DNA of 64,000 nucleotides from Sphingomonas sp. Leaf67 (GCF_001421965.1 NZ_LMLP01000024.1:1-64000), one strand, 5' to 3'. Counted from the stretch's first letter, positions 1 through 8,525 are shown. Notes: a model not told the origin generated them from the letters alone. A program made the numbers and translations.

Positions 1-99
1 TCAGGCGTCATTCCGCGCTCGACTACACCAGCCCCTCGCAGTTCGAACGAACCGCGTCACGCTGAGCAAATGCCTCTCCACTTAAGCGGGGCAAGTCCA
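1..99 (+). mobile_element. Right end of an IS3-family element with the 3' end of its transposase
   Basis: The reading frame from base 3 gives RRHSALDYTSPSQFE and stops at TGA 63-65. This is the typical C-terminal tail of IS3-family OrfB (rve integrase) transposases. The sequence that follows, ending in GGGGCAAGTCCA at 88-99, looks like an IS3-type right inverted repeat finishing in CA. The element is cut by the window start, so its left end and the catalytic residues are not visible. From base 100 the sequence continues inside another transposase, so the IS3 element apparently landed in an older insertion sequence. The exact end is inferred. Confidence 0.7.
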
Positions 100-467
100 A
101 TGGCATTCAGTTCGCCGAGCAACCGCGCAACCGCAACACCGCCTGGTCGCGCCAGATGCGCTTCGACATGATCTGCGAGGCGAACGGCATTAAGCACCGG
201 CTCACCAAACCCAACCACCCGTGGACCAACGGCTAGGTCGAGCGGATGAACCGGACCATTAAGGAGGCGACCGTCAAACGCTTCCATTACGAAAGCCACG
301 ACCAACTCCGGACGCACTTCGCCGACCTCACGGCAGCCTATAACTTTGCCGGCCGGCCCAAGACGCTTAGCGGGCTCACACCCTACGAATACATCGCCAA
401 GATCTGGACTTCAGAGCCAGACCGGTTCATCGTCAACCCGATCCTCCAAATGCCGGGACTAAACACC
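100..467 (+). pseudogene. IS481-family transposase remnant (5' truncated, internal stop)
   Basis: Reading in frame gives the C-terminal half of an IS481-type integrase-core transposase: NGIQFAEQPRNRN, then HRLTKPNHPWTNG, then VERMNRTIKEATVKRF, ending in MPGLNT. The 5' part is replaced by the IS3 end. A TAG at 234-236 sits where the family normally has Gln (NGQVER), a single C-to-T change. After NT the usual stop appears lost (TAC at 468-470) and the frame runs meaninglessly to 629. The gene is therefore dead at three points. Reading from ATG 246 would give only a non-functional fragment. Confidence 0.85.
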
Positions 468-690
468 TACGTGCCGTTTACAGAGCGCCGGATCCGACAA
501 GACGGTACCGATGGCTGTCCTTCGACGAATCAGGCTTCGTTCGGCACTGTTAAGAGCACTGGACGACACGTCGGTCGCCGCGAAATTATACGCCACCCCG
601 TCCTTGGCGAGGGCACCGCGTCGCGATAGACAGCGGTCGCGATGCGATGTGTATTGCGTGGCTAAAACAGTTGTGCGACAGGATTGCACC

Positions 691-1362
691 ATGACCGATT
701 CGAACCAGACCCGTCCCGATTTCGAAGCAATGCGCCACGCGATGGTCGTCAGCCAGCTTCGCACCAGTGCCGTCAGCGATCCACGCGTCGTCGACGCGAT
801 GGGCGAGGTGCCGCGGGAAGCCTTCGTGCCTGCTTCGCAGGCGGCGCTTGCCTATCGCGACGCGCCATTGCCGCTGGGGGGCGGCCGCGCGATCAATCCG
901 CCGCTGATCACCGGCCGGTTGCTGGTCGCGGCCGACATCCGCCCGACCGATCGCGTGCTGCTGATCGGTGCGGCGATGGGCTATGCGGCGGCGGTGCTGG
1001 CGCGGCTGGCGGCGTCGGTCGTCGCGTTGGAGGAAGATGCCGGGCTGGTCGGCTCGGCCCGCGAGGCGATTGCAGATGCGAAGGTGACGCTGGTCGAGGG
1101 GCCGCTGAAGGCCGGCTGGGCCGAGGCTGCGCCCTATGACGTCATTATCATCGACGGGGCGGTCGAAGCGGTGCCTGATACGATCGCCGATCAGCTCGCC
1201 CCCGGCGGGCGGCTGGCGACGGGACTGGCCGATCGTGGCGTGACGCGGCTGGCGCTGGGCCGGCGCAGCGAAGGCGGGTTCGGGCTTGTCGACTTCGCCG
1301 ACCTCGAATGCGTCGAGTTGCCGGGCTTTGCGCGGCCCAAGACGTTTCAGTTCGCAAGGTAG
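691..1362 (+). CDS. Protein-L-isoaspartate O-methyltransferase family protein
   Basis: The product has 223 residues and resembles Pcm, the SAM-dependent enzyme that methylates isoaspartyl residues in aged cytosolic proteins. The family core is present: the pre-motif around MVVSQLRTSAV, the SAM-loop region VLLIGAAMGYAAAVLA (about residues 89-104) and YDVIIIDGAVEAVP. The SAM loop is unusual because the family GxGxGY is GAAMGY here, so repair activity is uncertain. An upstream in-frame extension to 511 is rejected because AGGA at 680-683 is spaced correctly for ATG 691. The next gene, tolC, starts 3 bases after the stop; this pcm-tolC pairing is common in sphingomonads and suggests co-transcription. 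Confidence 0.85.
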   Translation: MTDSNQTRPDFEAMRHAMVVSQLRTSAVSDPRVVDAMGEVPREAFVPASQAALAYRDAPLPLGGGRAINPPLITGRLLVAADIRPTDRVLLIGAAMGYAAAVLARLAASVVALEEDAGLVGSAREAIADAKVTLVEGPLKAGWAEAAPYDVIIIDGAVEAVPDTIADQLAPGGRLATGLADRGVTRLALGRRSEGGFGLVDFADLECVELPGFARPKTFQFAR

Positions 1363-1365
1363 GAA

Positions 1366-2940
1366 ATGATGCGGGGGGGGAAGTTCATCGGCGGGGTTGC
1401 GGTGCTGGCATTGCTGGCATCTCCTGCGAGTGGGGAGACGTTGCGGGAGGCGTTGGTACGCGCATATGCAACCAATCCACAGCTGACGCAGGCGCGGGCC
1501 AACCAGCGCGCGACCGACGAAACGGTGCCGATCACCCGTTCGCAGGGGCTGCCGCAGGTCGTCACGCAGGGTCAGGTCATCGAAAATATCCTGAACCCCG
1601 CGAGCCGCGGGTTCACGCAGGCACCGCGCACCGGCAACGTCCAGCTGAACGTCAGCCAGTCGCTCTACGCGGGCGGATCGATCCGCAACGGAGTGCGGGC
1701 GGCCGATGCGCGGGTCGAGGCGGGGCGCGCCAACCTGCGCAGCACCGAGGCCAATGTCTTCACGCTGGTCGTCGCCGCGTATAACGACGTAATCCGCGAC
1801 GAGGCGATCGTCCGGCTGAACCAGCAGAATGTCCGCGTGCTCGAAGTCAACCTCCAGGCGTCGCAGGACCGGTTCCAGGTCGGCGACCTGACCCGCACCG
1901 ACGTCGCCCAGTCCGAGGCGCGGCTGGCATCGGCACAGGCGCAGTTGCGCAATGCCGAAGCGTCGCTGATCCAGAGCCGCGAAAACTATGTCGCGACCAC
2001 CGGCACGCCGGCGGGAACGCTCGACGCGCCGCCCGCGCTGCCCAATCTGCCCGCCGATCCCAACGGTGCGGTTGGGGTGGCGGTATCGAACAATCCGGCG
2101 CTGATCGCGGCACGGCGCAGCAGCGATGCCGCCGGGTTCGACGTGCGCGTCGCCCGCGCCAACCGGCTGCCGACGGTGAGCGCGATTGCCGGGGGGAGCT
2201 ATACCAGCTTCCTCGGGTCGGCGCAGTCGGTGGATGGCATCGTCCTGCAACAGGATGGCGGACAGGCGCAGGCCGGCGTGCAGTTCAGCCTGCCGCTGTT
2301 CCAGAGCGGACGGCCCAGCGCGCAAATCCGTCGCGCGCAGGCGTTGGAAGGCGCCGCGATCGAGCAGGTGACGCAGGTCGAACGGTCGGTCGTGTCCGAT
2401 GCGCGATCGGCGTTCGCCGCATGGCAATCGGCACTGCGCGTGATCGAGTCGTCGGAAGTGCAGGTACAGGCCAACCGCCTGTCGCTGGAGGGTGTCCGCG
2501 CCGAGAACAGCGTCGGCACCCGGACGATCCTCGACATCCTGAATGCCGAGCAGGAATTGCTCAATTCGCAGGTGCAGTTGGTGTCGGCGCGGCGGGACGC
2601 CTATGTCGCCGGCTTCGCATTGCTGGCGGCGATGGGTCGGGCGGAGGCACGCGATCTGGGGCTCGATGGCGGCGCGCTGTACGATCCGGTCGCGAATTAC
2701 GAGCGGGTGCGCAATCGCATCTGGGACTGGAGCGACGATCCCGCGCCGGTGCCGATCGCGCCCAGCACGGTCAACACCCCGGCACAGACGCCGGTGGTGA
2801 CCCGCGAACTCGATCCCGCATTGCAGCGGACGCCCAATCCCTATACGCCGACGCAGGGGATCGATGCACCAAATCGACAGGGTGGAGCACCGCGCGCAAC
2901 GCAAGGCGTTGACACGCCGCGGATCAACCCCGAAGGCTAG
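1366..2940 (+). CDS. tolC: TolC family outer membrane protein
   Basis: The 524-residue protein has an N-terminal signal peptide (hydrophobic stretch GGVAVLALLASPASG). Two outer-membrane-efflux repeats follow, with the characteristic TRTDVAQSEARLASAQ segment near residue 180 and a second GTRTILDILNAEQELLN near 385. TolC forms the trimeric outer-membrane channel of type I secretion and RND efflux systems. The C-terminal 70 or so residues are a Pro/Thr-rich tail (TPAQTPVVTREL and so on). Two adjacent ATGs (1366 and 1369) follow AGGA at 1361-1364. An eight-G run at 1373-1380 directly follows the start. No inner-membrane pump partner is adjacent. Confidence 0.92.
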   Translation: MMRGGKFIGGVAVLALLASPASGETLREALVRAYATNPQLTQARANQRATDETVPITRSQGLPQVVTQGQVIENILNPASRGFTQAPRTGNVQLNVSQSLYAGGSIRNGVRAADARVEAGRANLRSTEANVFTLVVAAYNDVIRDEAIVRLNQQNVRVLEVNLQASQDRFQVGDLTRTDVAQSEARLASAQAQLRNAEASLIQSRENYVATTGTPAGTLDAPPALPNLPADPNGAVGVAVSNNPALIAARRSSDAAGFDVRVARANRLPTVSAIAGGSYTSFLGSAQSVDGIVLQQDGGQAQAGVQFSLPLFQSGRPSAQIRRAQALEGAAIEQVTQVERSVVSDARSAFAAWQSALRVIESSEVQVQANRLSLEGVRAENSVGTRTILDILNAEQELLNSQVQLVSARRDAYVAGFALLAAMGRAEARDLGLDGGALYDPVANYERVRNRIWDWSDDPAPVPIAPSTVNTPAQTPVVTRELDPALQRTPNPYTPTQGIDAPNRQGGAPRATQGVDTPRINPEG

Positions 2941-2960
2941 GCGTTCAAGGGGCGGAACGA

Positions 2961-3524
2961 ATGAGGGTTGCGATGGGCGATATCAGCAACGAAACGTCGA
3001 TGGAGGACATCCTGTCCTCGATCAAGCGGATCATCGCCGAAGAGGGCGAAGGATCGGCCCAGGCGTTGCGCGGTCGCAAGTCGATCCGCACGGCGCAGGC
3101 ACGCGACCTCGACGATAGCGACGAAATTCTGGAACTGAATCAGAGCGTTGCAGCGCCGCCACCGCCGCCGCGCATGGAACAGCCACGGGTCGAACAGCCC
3201 CGTGTGGACGCACCGCGCGCCGAACGGCCGCGCGCCCCCGAACCTCGCATGGAAGCCGAGCCCGAACCGATGCCAGCAGCGCCAGCACCCGGCAAGATCG
3301 ACGCCTCGATCGTATCCGACCGCGCCGCCGAGGCGAGTCGCGGCGCGCTCGATCAACTGTCGCGGATGTTGGTGAAGCCCGAAACGCCGGGTGCCGATTC
3401 GCTCGAAGGGATGGTGCGCGAGATGCTGCGCCCGATGCTGCGCGAATGGCTGGACGCAAAGCTGCCCGGCATCGTCGAGGCGATGGTGGCGCGGGAGATC
3501 GCCCGGATCAGCGGACGCGAATAA
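2961..3524 (+). CDS. popZ: PopZ-family (DUF2497) polar organising protein
   Basis: The product has 187 residues. The N-terminal motif SMEDILSSIKRIIAEE and the C-terminal block LEGMVREMLRPMLREWLD, followed by KLPGIVEAMV, match the PopZ/DUF2497 family. Between them lies a disordered Pro/Glu/Arg-rich linker with imperfect repeats (PRVEQPRVDAPRAERPRAP, about residues 60-100). In Caulobacter, PopZ builds a polar hub that anchors ParB-parS and cell-cycle proteins through just such end motifs. That role here is inference from the family. An alternative start is ATG 2973, also preceded by GAGGG. It lies 20 bases after tolC and 45 before valS. Confidence 0.82.
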   Translation: MRVAMGDISNETSMEDILSSIKRIIAEEGEGSAQALRGRKSIRTAQARDLDDSDEILELNQSVAAPPPPPRMEQPRVEQPRVDAPRAERPRAPEPRMEAEPEPMPAAPAPGKIDASIVSDRAAEASRGALDQLSRMLVKPETPGADSLEGMVREMLRPMLREWLDAKLPGIVEAMVAREIARISGRE

Positions 3525-3569
3525 CGCCCCTCTCTTGCAACGCCGTCGCATCCGCGCCATGCGACGGCG

Positions 3570-6416
3570 ATGAGCGAACTGCCCAAGACTTTCGATCCCG
3601 GCGCCATCGAAGCGCGCTGGTATGCCCACTGGGAACAAGACGGCCTGTTCCGGCCCGAGCGGCCGAACGCGACGCCGTGGACGATCGTCAATCCGCCGCC
3701 CAACGTCACCGGCAGCCTGCATATCGGCCACGCGCTCGACAACACGTTGCAGGACATTCTGGTCCGGCATGCCCGGTTGCAGGGCAAGGACGCCCGCTGG
3801 GTCGTCGGTACCGACCATGCCGGCATCGCGACGCAGATGGTCGTCGAACGCCAGATGGCGCAGCAACAGCAGAAGCGTACCGATTTTTCGCGCGACGATT
3901 TCGTCGCCAAGGTCTGGGAATGGAAGGCCGAAAGTGGCGGCCAGATCACCGGGCAGTTGCGGCGGCTCGGCTGTTCGATGGACTGGGCCGATGAACGCTT
4001 CACCATGGACGAAGGCTTTTCGGCCGCCGTCCTGAAGGTGTTCGTGCAGTTGCATCGCGAAGGGCTGCTGTACCGCGACAAGCGACTGGTGAACTGGGAC
4101 CCGGGTCTCGGCACCGCGATCAGCGATCTCGAGGTCGAGACGCGCGAAGTCAGGGGCAATTTCTGGCGCTTGCGCTACCCGTTGGCGGACGGATCGGGCT
4201 TTATCGAGGTGGCGACGACGCGGCCCGAAACGATGCTGGCCGATATGGCCGTCGCGGTGCATCCCGACGACGCGCGCTATATCGCGCTGATCGGCAAGCA
4301 GGTGCGCCTGCCGATTACCGGGCGTCTGATCCCGATCGTGGCCGACGAACATGCCGATCCCGCACTGGGATCGGGTGCGGTGAAGATCACGCCCGGCCAC
4401 GACTTCAACGATTTCGAGGTCGGCCGTCGCGCCGGGATCGAGGCGCGCGACATGCTCAACATGCTCGATGCCAGGGCGCATATCGTGCAGACCGCCGACA
4501 GGCTGATCCCCGACGCTTTCCTCGGCCTGTCTAGCGCCGATGCCCGCAAGGCGGTCGTCGCGCGGCTGAAGGACGAAGGCGTCCTGATCCCGCACGTCGA
4601 CAAGGACGGTGTCGAGCACGATGCCGAACCGCGCACCATCCAGACGCCGTTCGGCGACCGTTCGGGCGTGGTGATCGAACCGTGGCTGACCGACCAATGG
4701 TATGTCGATGCCAAGACGCTGGCGCAGCCCGCGATCGAGGCGGTCCGGTCTGGCGCGGTCAAGATCGTGCCGAAGTCGTGGGAAAAGACCTATTTCAACT
4801 GGATGGAGAATATCCAGCCATGGTGCGTGTCGCGCCAGTTGTGGTGGGGGCATCGTATCCCGGCGTGGTTTGGAACGCCTATATTCGAGCGTGAGGACGG
4901 CACCGTTGGTGTTACCACCATGGCGACCGCAAAAGCGGAGGCTTGGGAAACGTTCGTTGCCGAGACCGAAGAAGAAGCAGCGCAGCAAGCGAAAGAGCAT
5001 TACTCGAAGCTGCTTGGTGACAATTTTGAGATTGCTTTTTCTTACGATAGCAAAGCGCTCAAGCCAGACGATCGGGTTATATTTCGTGATGATCGGTCGG
5101 TTGCGACAATTGTCCTTCATCGCGATACAGACGTCCTAGACACGTGGTTCTCCTCCGCCCTTTGGCCGTTCGCGACGCTCGGCTGGCCGGAAAATACCGA
5201 CCCGACGCTGGGCGGGCGCTACAGCAATGACGTGCTGATCTCGGGCTTCGACATCCTGTTCTTCTGGAACGCGCGGATGTTGATGCAGGGCATCCACTTC
5301 ATGAAGGAAGTGCCGTTCAAGACGCTGTATCTGCACGGCCTCGTCCGCGCCGCCGATGGCGCGAAGATGTCGAAGTCGAAGGGCAATACGGTCGATCCGC
5401 TGGGGCTGATCGATCGCTATGGCGCGGATGCGTTGCGCTTCTTCATGGCGGCGATGGAAAGCCAGGGCCGCGACATCAAGATGGATGAGAGGCGGGTTGA
5501 GGGGTACCGCAACTTCGCGACGAAGCTGTGGAACGCCACCCGCTTTGCGCAGGCCAACGGCATCGGGGCGTCAGCAACGATCGAGCCACCCAGGGCCGAG
5601 CTGGCGGTCAATCGCTGGATCATCGCCGAGACGATCGAGACGGTGCAGGCGCTTGACCTTGCGCTCGCCGATCTGCGTTTCGACGGGGCGGCGAACACCA
5701 TCTATCAGTTCACATGGAGCCGGTTCTGCGACTGGTATCTCGAACTCATCAAGCCGGTGCTGCAGGGTGGTGCCGAGGGTGGCGAGGAAACGCGGGCGGT
5801 CGCGGGCTGGGTGCTCGACCAGATTTTGGTGATGCTGCACCCGTTCATGCCGTTCATCACCGAGGAACTGTGGCATGCGCTGGGCGAGCGTTCGAGCGAC
5901 CTGATCGTCGCGCGCTGGCCGATGGCGGATGCGCGCGCGATCGATCCGGCGGCGCGCGCGGAGGTCGACTGGCTGATCCGGCTGGTCAGTGAAATCCGGG
6001 CGGCGCGGACCGAGCTTAACGTGCCGCCGGGGGCGCGGCTGCCGCTGCATGTTCGCGATGCGTCGGGCGAGACGGTCGAGCGGCTGGCGCGACAGGGCGC
6101 GGTGCTGGCGCGGCTGGCGCGGGTCGATGCCGTGGCCGGCGATGCGCCGGCGGGCGGGGCGTTGCAGATCGTGGTGGACGAAGCGACCTTCGTCCTGCCG
6201 CTGGGCGATGTCATCGATCTGGACGCCGAACGCGCGCGCCTGACCAAGGCGATCGCGGCGGCGGAGAAGGAGCGCGATGCGCTGGCCGGTCGGCTGGGCA
6301 ATGCGAGCTTCGTCGAGCGCGCCAAGCCCGAAGCGGTCGAGAAGGCGCGGGCGGACCATAATGACAAGATGGCCGAGGCGGCGCGGTTGCATGCGGCGCT
6401 GGGGCGGCTGGGGTAA
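3570..6416 (+). CDS. valS: Valine--tRNA ligase
   Basis: The 948-residue class I synthetase charges tRNA-Val. The HIGH motif is at residues 51-54 (SLHIGHALDN) and the KMSKS motif at 599-603 (GAKMSKSKGN). The editing domain and zinc-poor catalytic core (WGHRIPAWF, DVLDTWFSSALWPF) are recognisable, and the C-terminus carries the expected coiled-coil arm (ARLTKAIAAAEKERDAL). Residues about 434-524 (bases 4870-5140) stand out. They are longer than I recall for this linker in relatives, and GC is near 50% over 4921-5160 by hand count against a visibly higher level on both sides. The frame is intact. The start ATG 3570 begins MSELPKTFDP, as in homologues. Confidence 0.97.
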   Translation: MSELPKTFDPGAIEARWYAHWEQDGLFRPERPNATPWTIVNPPPNVTGSLHIGHALDNTLQDILVRHARLQGKDARWVVGTDHAGIATQMVVERQMAQQQQKRTDFSRDDFVAKVWEWKAESGGQITGQLRRLGCSMDWADERFTMDEGFSAAVLKVFVQLHREGLLYRDKRLVNWDPGLGTAISDLEVETREVRGNFWRLRYPLADGSGFIEVATTRPETMLADMAVAVHPDDARYIALIGKQVRLPITGRLIPIVADEHADPALGSGAVKITPGHDFNDFEVGRRAGIEARDMLNMLDARAHIVQTADRLIPDAFLGLSSADARKAVVARLKDEGVLIPHVDKDGVEHDAEPRTIQTPFGDRSGVVIEPWLTDQWYVDAKTLAQPAIEAVRSGAVKIVPKSWEKTYFNWMENIQPWCVSRQLWWGHRIPAWFGTPIFEREDGTVGVTTMATAKAEAWETFVAETEEEAAQQAKEHYSKLLGDNFEIAFSYDSKALKPDDRVIFRDDRSVATIVLHRDTDVLDTWFSSALWPFATLGWPENTDPTLGGRYSNDVLISGFDILFFWNARMLMQGIHFMKEVPFKTLYLHGLVRAADGAKMSKSKGNTVDPLGLIDRYGADALRFFMAAMESQGRDIKMDERRVEGYRNFATKLWNATRFAQANGIGASATIEPPRAELAVNRWIIAETIETVQALDLALADLRFDGAANTIYQFTWSRFCDWYLELIKPVLQGGAEGGEETRAVAGWVLDQILVMLHPFMPFITEELWHALGERSSDLIVARWPMADARAIDPAARAEVDWLIRLVSEIRAARTELNVPPGARLPLHVRDASGETVERLARQGAVLARLARVDAVAGDAPAGGALQIVVDEATFVLPLGDVIDLDAERARLTKAIAAAEKERDALAGRLGNASFVERAKPEAVEKARADHNDKMAEAARLHAALGRLG
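4870..5145 (+). other. Low-GC, atypical-codon segment inside valS
   Basis: Hand counting of 60-base rows gives 35, 26, 30 and 33 G/C for 4921-5160, versus the much richer rows before and after. Codons rare elsewhere in the window cluster here (ATT, TTT, GTT, TCT, GAA-GAA-GAA). The encoded stretch includes EEEAAQQAKEHYSKLLGD and FSYDSKALKPDDRVIFRD. It lies in the connective region just before the conserved DVLDTWFSSALWPF. It may be an insertion or a recombination patch from a lower-GC donor. Confidence 0.6.
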
Positions 6417-6496
6417 CGCTTCGTTCTTCCGGCGACGGCAGGAATTCGTGGATGGGGTGACGTCGGCGTTTTTGTCGTGAGCACCCGACACAATGG

Positions 6497-6564
6497 ATTC
6501 CGGCCTTCGCCGGAATGACGAGGTTTTTAAGGTACTGTTTCGTCATTCCCGCAGAGGCGGGAAT
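6497..6564. repeat. Pair of REP-like palindromes
   Basis: Two hairpins stand in opposite orientation downstream of valS. The first is ATTCCGGC/CTTC/GCCGGAAT (6497-6516) and the second ATTCCCGC/AGAG/GCGGGAAT (6545-6564), each a perfect 8-bp stem. Outer GACG and CGTC arms mirror each other, so the pair also forms a larger imperfect palindrome. This is the layout of bacterial REP doublets. A related pair occurs at 48485-48571. The position between convergent genes fits a transcript-end role, but neither hairpin is followed by a clear T-run. Confidence 0.75.
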
Positions 6565-6570
6565 TCGACG

Positions 6571-7455
6571 TTATGGTTCGATCGGCGCCATTACCTCAAT
6601 GATCCCCGCCGCGACCTTGGCCATGACCGGCGTCTTGGCCAGCACCTCTCCGTCGATCGAGATCGGCAGCGGCGGCACGGTTTCGATGCGCAGCGACTGG
6701 CCGTGAAAGGTCACCGTATCGACGCGGCGGGAATCGAGGCGGAAGAAGCCGGCGGCCCAGTTGCGCACGAGGCTGCGCTTGCCCTTGCCGCACACGACCT
6801 GAACGATGATCTCGCCGCTGTCGAGCCGCGCTTCCTCAACCAGTTCGGTGCCGCCATGGAAGCGGCCGTTGGAAATGCGGACTTCGGTCGCGGTCATCCG
6901 CTTGGCGTTCGGTCCTTCGCCGACGATCAACTGGAATGGCTGGAACTTGACGAATTGCAGCGTCGCCCACGCCAGATATCCGACGCGGCCGAACAGCTTT
7001 TTGACGCCGTGCGGGACGGTTTGCGCGATCTGCGGCGACAGGCCGATCGCGGCACAATTCGCGAAATAATCGCCGTCGACCATGCCGAGGTCGATGCGGC
7101 GCGGGCGGCCGGTCTTGAGCACCTCCACGGCGCCCGGAATGTCGAGCGGAATGCCGAGCGTGCGGCAAAAGCTGTTGGCGGTGCCGAACGGGAGCACCCC
7201 CAAGATAACGTTATGGCCGAGCAGATGGTCGACCAGACTGCTGATCGTACCGTCGCCGCCGCCCAGGATCACCAGATCGGGTTTGCGTTCCAGCGCGCGC
7301 TCCAGCGTCGGCACGAGGTCGTCCGGGTTTTCGACCGCATGGGCGTCGACCTCGAACGGCATGCCCTGCATCGCGCCGCACGCCTGCTCGAACTGGTCCT
7401 GCCCGCTGCGTGACCGGGCATTGACGATCATGGCGGCGGAGCGGATTTGCGTCAT
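6571..7455 (-). CDS. Diacylglycerol/lipid kinase family protein (YegS/DgkB-like)
   Basis: The product has 294 residues with the DAGK catalytic signature LVILGGGDGTISSL (GGGDGT at residues 65-70) and the following PFGTANSFCRTLGIP. The C-terminal beta-sandwich half contains VRISNGRFHGGTEL. The family phosphorylates lipid substrates such as diacylglycerol, or sphingosine-like bases, at the membrane. The substrate cannot be told from sequence, though sphingoid lipids are abundant in sphingomonads. The start at ATG 7455 (MTQIRSAAMIVNARS) was chosen because the family begins there. An upstream in-frame start at 7530 would run into the hemB leader. It is divergent from hemB. Confidence 0.85.
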   Translation of the reverse strand: MTQIRSAAMIVNARSRSGQDQFEQACGAMQGMPFEVDAHAVENPDDLVPTLERALERKPDLVILGGGDGTISSLVDHLLGHNVILGVLPFGTANSFCRTLGIPLDIPGAVEVLKTGRPRRIDLGMVDGDYFANCAAIGLSPQIAQTVPHGVKKLFGRVGYLAWATLQFVKFQPFQLIVGEGPNAKRMTATEVRISNGRFHGGTELVEEARLDSGEIIVQVVCGKGKRSLVRNWAAGFFRLDSRRVDTVTFHGQSLRIETVPPLPISIDGEVLAKTPVMAKVAAGIIEVMAPIEP

Positions 7456-7538
7456 GCGGTCGGTAACGCTCCGTAACGAAAATGGACCCACGCGACTTTG
7501 GGTTGATCGACTGGCAGGGTTGGCCCACAAGTCGCGCC

Positions 7539-8525
7539 ATGTCCGCTGCTTATCCTGCGCTGCGCCTGCGCCGCACCCGCGCCTCCGGCTGGAGCCGCCG
7601 CCTTCATGCCGAGACGGTCCTGACCCCTGCCGATCTGATCTGGCCGCTGTTCGTGACCGAGGGGGAGGGCGAGCCGATAGCGGCGTTGCCGGGGGTATCG
7701 CGCTGGAACCTGAACGGTATCGTTGATCGGGCGCGGGAAGCGCGGGACCTAGGCATACCGGTGGTCGCGCTGTTCCCGAACACGCCGCCGGCGTTGCGCA
7801 GCGAGGACGGAGCGGAAGCGCTCAATCCCGACAATCTGATGTGTCGTGCGATCCGGGCGATCAAGGATGCGGTGCCCGATATCGGCGTGCTGACCGATGT
7901 CGCGCTCGATCCCTATACCGCACACGGCCATGACGGGATCGTCGACGCGAACGGCTATGTGCTGAACGACGTGACCGCCGACATACTGGTGCGACAGGCG
8001 ATCGTACAGGCGGAGGCGGGCAGCGATATCGTCGCGCCGTCGGACATGATGGACGGCCGGGTCGGCGCGATCCGCGACGCGCTGGAGGGGGCGGGGCACG
8101 TCAACGTCCAGATCATGGCCTATGCCGCCAAATATGCGAGCGCCTTTTATGGGCCGTTCCGCGACGCGGTCGGATCGCGCGGGCTGCTGAAGGGGGACAA
8201 GAAGACCTATCAGATGGACCCGGCGAACAGCGAGGAAGCGCTGCGCGAGGTCGCGCTCGACATCGCCGAGGGCGCGGACAGCGTGATGGTGAAGCCGGGT
8301 CTGCCCTATCTCGACATCATCACGCGGGTGAAGGCGGCGTTCGAAGTGCCGGTCTTCGCCTATCAGGTGTCGGGCGAATATGCGCTGATCGAGGCGGGGG
8401 TCGCGGCGGGCGTGGCGGATCGGGACGCGCTGGTGCTGGAAACGCTGCTCGCGTTCAAGCGGGCAGGATGTTCGGGCGTGCTGACCTATCATGCGGCGCA
8501 TGCGGCGCGGTTGCTGGGGGCATGA
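7539..8525 (+). CDS. hemB: Porphobilinogen synthase (delta-aminolevulinate dehydratase)
   Basis: The 328-residue enzyme condenses two 5-aminolevulinates to porphobilinogen in haem biosynthesis. The Schiff-base lysines are visible at K198 (YAAKYASAFYGPFRDA) and K252 (VMVKPGLPYLD). The metal-site segment reads DVALDPYTAHGHDG, with Asp and no Cys cluster, the pattern of magnesium-dependent rather than zinc enzymes. The start was taken at ATG 7539 (MSAAYPALRLRR), the family N-terminus. The stop overlaps the next gene by four bases (ATGA), indicating translational coupling. Confidence 0.96.
   Translation: MSAAYPALRLRRTRASGWSRRLHAETVLTPADLIWPLFVTEGEGEPIAALPGVSRWNLNGIVDRAREARDLGIPVVALFPNTPPALRSEDGAEALNPDNLMCRAIRAIKDAVPDIGVLTDVALDPYTAHGHDGIVDANGYVLNDVTADILVRQAIVQAEAGSDIVAPSDMMDGRVGAIRDALEGAGHVNVQIMAYAAKYASAFYGPFRDAVGSRGLLKGDKKTYQMDPANSEEALREVALDIAEGADSVMVKPGLPYLDIITRVKAAFEVPVFAYQVSGEYALIEAGVAAGVADRDALVLETLLAFKRAGCSGVLTYHAAHAARLLGA

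Noticed and set aside
586..2904. 772-residue open frame on the minus strand across pcm and tolC
   Set aside because: It is antisense to two recognised genes and Arg/His-rich, the usual shadow of high-GC coding DNA, with no domain.
2937..5120. 727-residue minus-strand frame over popZ and valS
   Set aside because: Composition (Arg/His/Gly-rich) and antisense position to valS mark it as a shadow frame.
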